The notes under the pieces are model-generated. The model was not told the origin of the DNA. It worked only from the letters and a program-made list of their open reading frames with translations, and searched no databases. Below are positions 60,882 to 64,000 of a stretch of 64,000 nucleotides of DNA, piece by piece; the first letter of the stretch is position 1, and each line of letters starts with the position of its first letter. Source of the DNA: Candidatus Desulfofervidus auxilii. GTDB lineage: Bacteria; Desulfobacterota; Desulfofervidia; Desulfofervidales; Desulfofervidaceae. Both the position numbers and the translations under genes were made by a program. The stretch covers positions 5,001-69,000 of the forward strand of contig JAJSZS010000006.1 in the NCBI GenBank assembly GCA_030262725.1, written 5' to 3'.

Positions 60882-62266
60882 AAAAAGATTTTGATCTTAT
60901 TGTCATAGGTGCTGGGCCAGGTGGATATACAGCTGCCATTTGTGCTGCTCAATTAGGTGGAAAGGTAGCTATTATTGAAAAAGGCGATTTAGGAGGTACT
61001 TGTTTAAATAAAGGATGTATTCCGACAAAGTCGCTAATTGCCAGTATTCATATTTTAGATTGTATCAGGAAGGCAAAGGAGTTTGGAATTGTTATTGAAA
61101 AGGAAAAGATTGATTTTGCTAATGTAATAACCAGAAAGGAAAGAATAGTAAAACAGTTAAGAAATGGAGTTAATTATCTCCTTAAAAGTTATGGTATAGA
61201 GGTAATAAAAGGCAATGCATACTTTATTTCTTCTTCTGAAGTAAAAGTGAAGGATGAAATATTTAGATTTAAAAAATGTATTATTGCCACTGGTTCCATT
61301 CCATCTGCAATCCCAGGAATTGAGATAGATGGTGAAAATATAATGACAAGTGATGAGCTTCTTGAAATTAAGGAAATACCTTTTTCTCTCCTTATTATTG
61401 GAGGCGGAGTGATAGGATTAGAATTTGCTTGTATTTTTCAATCTTTGGGGACTAAAGTAACCATTGTTGAGGTATTACCTTATATTCTTCCTGGTGAAGA
61501 TAGGGAGATTTCTCAAACATTAGAAAGAATTTTAAAGAAAAAAGGCATTGATATTAAAACTAATACTACTGTAAGGGAAATAAACTATGCTGATAAAGGG
61601 CTAGAGATAGTTTTGGAGTCATCTAATGGTTTGAGTAGGCTTTTAGTAGAAAAGGTACTTGTGGCTACAGGGAGAAGACCTTGTATTGAAGGATTGGGTT
61701 TAGAAAATGCAGGTATTGTTTGTGAAAATAATAAAATAATCGTAAATAAAAAAATGGAAACAAATATAAAAAATATATATGCCATTGGAGATGTAATAGG
61801 TGCTCCTTTTTTAGCTCATAAGGCATATGCTGAGGCTATGGTAGCAGCAAAAAATGTAATGGGAGGAGAAACCATTATTGATTATAAAGCTATTCCGCGT
61901 TGCATATTCACTATTCCTGAGGTGGCTAGTGTAGGTTTAACTGAAGAGCAGGCAAAAGAAAAAGGATATAAAATTAAAATAGGAAAATTTCCCTTTATGG
62001 CTAATGGGAAGGCTGTTACTTTGGGAGAGATAAATGGATTTGTTAAGGTTATTGTTGATAAAGATAGTGACATTATACTTGGTATTCATATTTTAGGTGT
62101 TCAAGCAACTGAGATGATAACACAGGCAGCTTTAGCAATCGATTTAGAATGCACTACAGAAAAACTAATCAGAATAATTTATCCACATCCAACTTTAAGC
62201 GAAACAATATTTCAGGCTGTTCTTGATGTTCATAAAAAAGCGACAGATTTGCCCAAAATTAGTTAA
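60878..62266 (+). CDS. lpdA: Dihydrolipoyl dehydrogenase
   Basis: 462 residues. FAD motif VIGAGPGGYTAAICAAQLGG, redox disulfide C42/C47 (GGTCLNKGCIPTKSL), NAD motif IIGGGVIGLEFACIF, and C-terminal HPHPTLSE with the active-site His. E3 of 2-oxoacid dehydrogenases or L protein of glycine cleavage; partners are not in the window. ATGA overlap with lipA, 8-bp overlap with the convergent NifX-like gene. Confidence 0.95.
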   Translation: MKKDFDLIVIGAGPGGYTAAICAAQLGGKVAIIEKGDLGGTCLNKGCIPTKSLIASIHILDCIRKAKEFGIVIEKEKIDFANVITRKERIVKQLRNGVNYLLKSYGIEVIKGNAYFISSSEVKVKDEIFRFKKCIIATGSIPSAIPGIEIDGENIMTSDELLEIKEIPFSLLIIGGGVIGLEFACIFQSLGTKVTIVEVLPYILPGEDREISQTLERILKKKGIDIKTNTTVREINYADKGLEIVLESSNGLSRLLVEKVLVATGRRPCIEGLGLENAGIVCENNKIIVNKKMETNIKNIYAIGDVIGAPFLAHKAYAEAMVAAKNVMGGETIIDYKAIPRCIFTIPEVASVGLTEEQAKEKGYKIKIGKFPFMANGKAVTLGEINGFVKVIVDKDSDIILGIHILGVQATEMITQAALAIDLECTTEKLIRIIYPHPTLSETIFQAVLDVHKKATDLPKIS

Positions 62267-62642
62267 ATTTATATCCCCATCTTTTCCTTCGTCTATGTTG
62301 ACAATGCCATGGCCAACCGTTGACTAATTTTCCTTTAAGAAAAAGATTGAGTACTTCTTGCCATTCACCACTAACCCAAGAAATAATTTTAATGCCATGC
62401 CAGGTTAAAACTCGCATCCAAAAACAAGGGATAGCGCCACAGATCAAGACATCAACTGCCATGGAACGAATTTGGTTGATTATGCTTAAAGGATTTTGCC
62501 AAGAGAGTGTTATTTCTTTTTGTTTTAATAATTTTCCATTTTCTACCTCTAAAATTAACATTTTTAAAGCACAATCAAATCGAGGTGCTACCCGATTCCC
62601 AAAAACAGGAATACCTACAATAGTTTTTTTATAATAAACCAT
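62259..62642 (-). CDS. NifX/NafY-like (dinitrogenase Fe-Mo cofactor family) protein
   Basis: 127 residues: IVGIPVFGNRVAPRFDCALKMLI, then VDVLICGAIPCFWMRVLTWHGIKIISWVSG, matching the small domain of NifX/NifB-type proteins that bind metal clusters. A Cys/His/Arg-rich tail (WPWHCQHRRRKRWG). Such stand-alone proteins often lie next to sigma54 regulators and do not imply nitrogen fixation. Overlaps the regulator gene by 14 bp. Confidence 0.8.
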   Translation of the reverse strand: MVYYKKTIVGIPVFGNRVAPRFDCALKMLILEVENGKLLKQKEITLSWQNPLSIINQIRSMAVDVLICGAIPCFWMRVLTWHGIKIISWVSGEWQEVLNLFLKGKLVNGWPWHCQHRRRKRWGYKFN

Positions 62643-63996
62643 AGCGTTTCATTTTTCGCCAAAGTGTGCTTTTATCAATGCCCAGCTCTTGAGCAGCTCG
62701 CCCTCGATGTCCTCTATGTTTTTGAAGAGCTGTTTTAATAGCTTTTATTTCTAAAGCTTCTAAAGAAAGCTCCTTTTCTGTAGGAATTTGTACAGGCTTA
62801 CGAACAGTTTCTATTACTTCTTTAGGAAGATGTTCTAATTGAATAACAGAACCACGACAAAGGATAAAAGCATGTTCAATGATATTTTCTAATTCTCTCA
62901 CATTTCCAGGAAATTCATACTTCATGAGAAATTCAAGTACTTCATCAGAAACGCCAATAATATTTTTATTCATTTTGGCATTAAGGCGATGGATAAAGTG
63001 ATCAATCAATAAAGGGATATCTTCACGGCGCTTAGAAAGTGGTGGAAGTTCTATTTTAATTACATTGATGCGATAATATAAATCTTCCCTAAATCGCCCT
63101 TCAGCTACTAATTTTGCTAAGTCTTTATTAGTAGCACAAATAACACGTACATCTACTTTTACTGATTTTGTTGCTCCCAATGGTTCAAATTCCTTTTCTT
63201 GCAACACTCTAAGTAGTTTTACTTGCATTGCTGGAGAAATATCTCCTATTTCATCCAAAAATATGGTACCTTTATGGGCTAAGGCAAAGCGTCCTGGTTT
63301 ATCATGTTTGGCATCAGTAAATGCCCCCTTTACATAACCAAAGAGCTCAGATTCTAATAAAGTATCAGGTAAAGCAGCACAATTTACTACTACATAAGGA
63401 CCATGATGACGGGGACTTAAGTTATGTATAGCTTTAGCAAATAATTCCTTTCCTGAGCCACTTGGTCCTTGGATTAAAACTGTGGCATCACTTTCAGCAA
63501 TATAAGGAAGAACTTCAAAAATTTTTTGAATTTCATGACTTTTACTAATAATATCTTCAAATGTATATTTTTTTGTAATTTCTCTTTTTAATTCTTCTAC
63601 AGCAGAAAGGTCTCTAAATGTTTCTACACCTCCTACAACTTTACCTTTTTCATCTCGCAATACAGCAGTGCTGATACTTAAAGGTATTTTTCTGCCCTCG
63701 CGATTTATAATATTTATTGGAAGATCAATAACAGGTTTTCCAGTTTTTATAGTTTTTTTTAAAGCACAATCAGTCTGACATATATTGGCATGAAAAACTT
63801 CATAACAAGGACGCCCTAAGGCTTCTTCTTTAGAAACACCAGTAATTTTTTCAGCAGCATGGTTAAAATATGTAATTTGCCATTCTTTATTTACAGCAAA
63901 AACACCTTCACTAATACTATCTAAAATAATTTCAAAAAAAGACCTTGCTTCTTTTACTCCTTCCATTTCTGTCAAAGTGATTTTTTCTCGCAGCAT
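62629..63996 (-). CDS. PAS-sigma54 (AAA+)-Fis regulator
   Basis: 455 residues, possibly longer at the N-terminus because the frame is still open at the window edge (63997-63999 encodes Lys). PAS (~15-130) contains C64, C73 and C77 (ANICQTDCALKK), a possible redox or metal site. AAA+ domain: Walker A GPSGSGKE (177-184), GAFTDA (224-229, GAFTGA-type), and GTIFLDEIGD. C-terminal Fis-type helix-turn-helix (HRGHRGRAAQELGIDKSTLW). Activates sigma54 promoters; the PAS cysteines hint at oxygen/redox sensing (inference). Confidence 0.92.
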   Translation of the reverse strand: MLREKITLTEMEGVKEARSFFEIILDSISEGVFAVNKEWQITYFNHAAEKITGVSKEEALGRPCYEVFHANICQTDCALKKTIKTGKPVIDLPINIINREGRKIPLSISTAVLRDEKGKVVGGVETFRDLSAVEELKREITKKYTFEDIISKSHEIQKIFEVLPYIAESDATVLIQGPSGSGKELFAKAIHNLSPRHHGPYVVVNCAALPDTLLESELFGYVKGAFTDAKHDKPGRFALAHKGTIFLDEIGDISPAMQVKLLRVLQEKEFEPLGATKSVKVDVRVICATNKDLAKLVAEGRFREDLYYRINVIKIELPPLSKRREDIPLLIDHFIHRLNAKMNKNIIGVSDEVLEFLMKYEFPGNVRELENIIEHAFILCRGSVIQLEHLPKEVIETVRKPVQIPTEKELSLEALEIKAIKTALQKHRGHRGRAAQELGIDKSTLWRKMKRYGLL

Positions 63997-64000
63997 CTTT

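Noticed and set aside
62320-62634. Plus-strand frame of 104 codons opposite the NifX-like gene
   Set aside because: Shadow of the NifX-like gene, which has clear family sequence.
62259-62642. Evidence for nitrogen fixation from the NifX-like gene
   Set aside because: No nif structural genes nearby; such small domains are common in non-fixing anaerobes.

Overview
The window is a chromosomal piece of an AT-rich, Gram-negative, probably anaerobic and thermophilic bacterium. Evidence for this: LptF/LptG and Slp-type outer-membrane proteins (double membrane); a 5S rRNA that is about 64% G+C by hand count inside a strongly AT-rich chromosome (typical of thermophiles); EndoQ, a CBS-type family II pyrophosphatase, RtcA, a ThiD-ThiN fusion and an archaeal-type LeuC (common in thermophiles); a tetrahaem cytochrome; and MglA/roadblock/PATAN genes typical of the former Deltaproteobacteria. 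A thermophilic Desulfobacterota-like sulfate reducer (for example near Candidatus Desulfofervidus) is my best guess, but the lineage is inference, not proven. No IS element, prophage, CRISPR array, tRNA or toxin-antitoxin pair was seen; coding density is very high and most neighbours overlap by 1-10 bp.

Layout: 1-567 is the 3' end of an rRNA operon (23S end, 5S). 572-2744 (-) lptG/lptF, LPS export. 2805-5436 (+) thiDN-thiC, making the pyrimidine of thiamine and joining it to the thiazole. 5469-11470 (-) HU on its own promoter, and a string UMF1 transporter - pyruvate kinase - MFS - EamA - radC. 11575-20202 (+) a long biosynthetic operon: DUF465, ilvB, ilvN, ilvC, psd, pssA, leuC, leuD, asd, rsmD, coaD. 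20205-23801: Slp lipoprotein (-), a small Fe-S-type protein plus gltX (+), MTA/SAH deaminase (-). 23887-29290 (+) a DASS carboxylate transporter fused by 4-bp overlaps to sdhCDAB and to a cytosolic substrate-binding-protein homologue. 29331-39167 (+) a nine-gene operon opened by endonuclease Q: FAD oxidoreductase, creatininase-family hydrolase, U32 protein, TlpA-like lipoprotein, CBS-pyrophosphatase, an unknown protein, an SPL-type radical SAM enzyme and an HDOD protein. 39156-44609 (-) DUF169, lipoprotein, aminotransferase, mnmA, mtaB, rsmG.

44717-54789 (+) is the most interesting region: one promoter and eleven genes encoding a roadblock/LC7 protein, an MglA-type GTPase, two paralogous proteins with degenerate CheW-like domains, three PATAN/DUF4388 proteins, a second roadblock-like protein, a Cache-HAMP membrane receptor without an output domain, an exported tetrahaem cytochrome c, and a PilB/GspE-type ATPase with an N-terminal TPR-like region. 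I read this as a self-contained switch controlling a type IV pilus-like motor, possibly redox-responsive; the functional link is inference.

54782-64000 holds rtcA, a TGS-domain GTPase and an orphan HsdR_N-like protein (-), a ligase adenylation domain lacking an OB fold (+), a dicarboxylate/glutamate symporter (-), a lipoate set (octanoyltransferase-like, lipA, lpdA; +), and a NifX-like protein with a PAS-sigma54 regulator (-).

A recurring feature is promoter architecture: about ten operon-leading genes have a -10-like hexamer 6-9 nt before the start codon and no Shine-Dalgarno, suggesting leaderless mRNAs, whereas HU, the ilv operon, the MglA operon and the HsdR_N gene have clear Shine-Dalgarno sequences. 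Of eight convergent junctions only thiC/HU has a clear dedicated hairpin terminator; most others abut or overlap.
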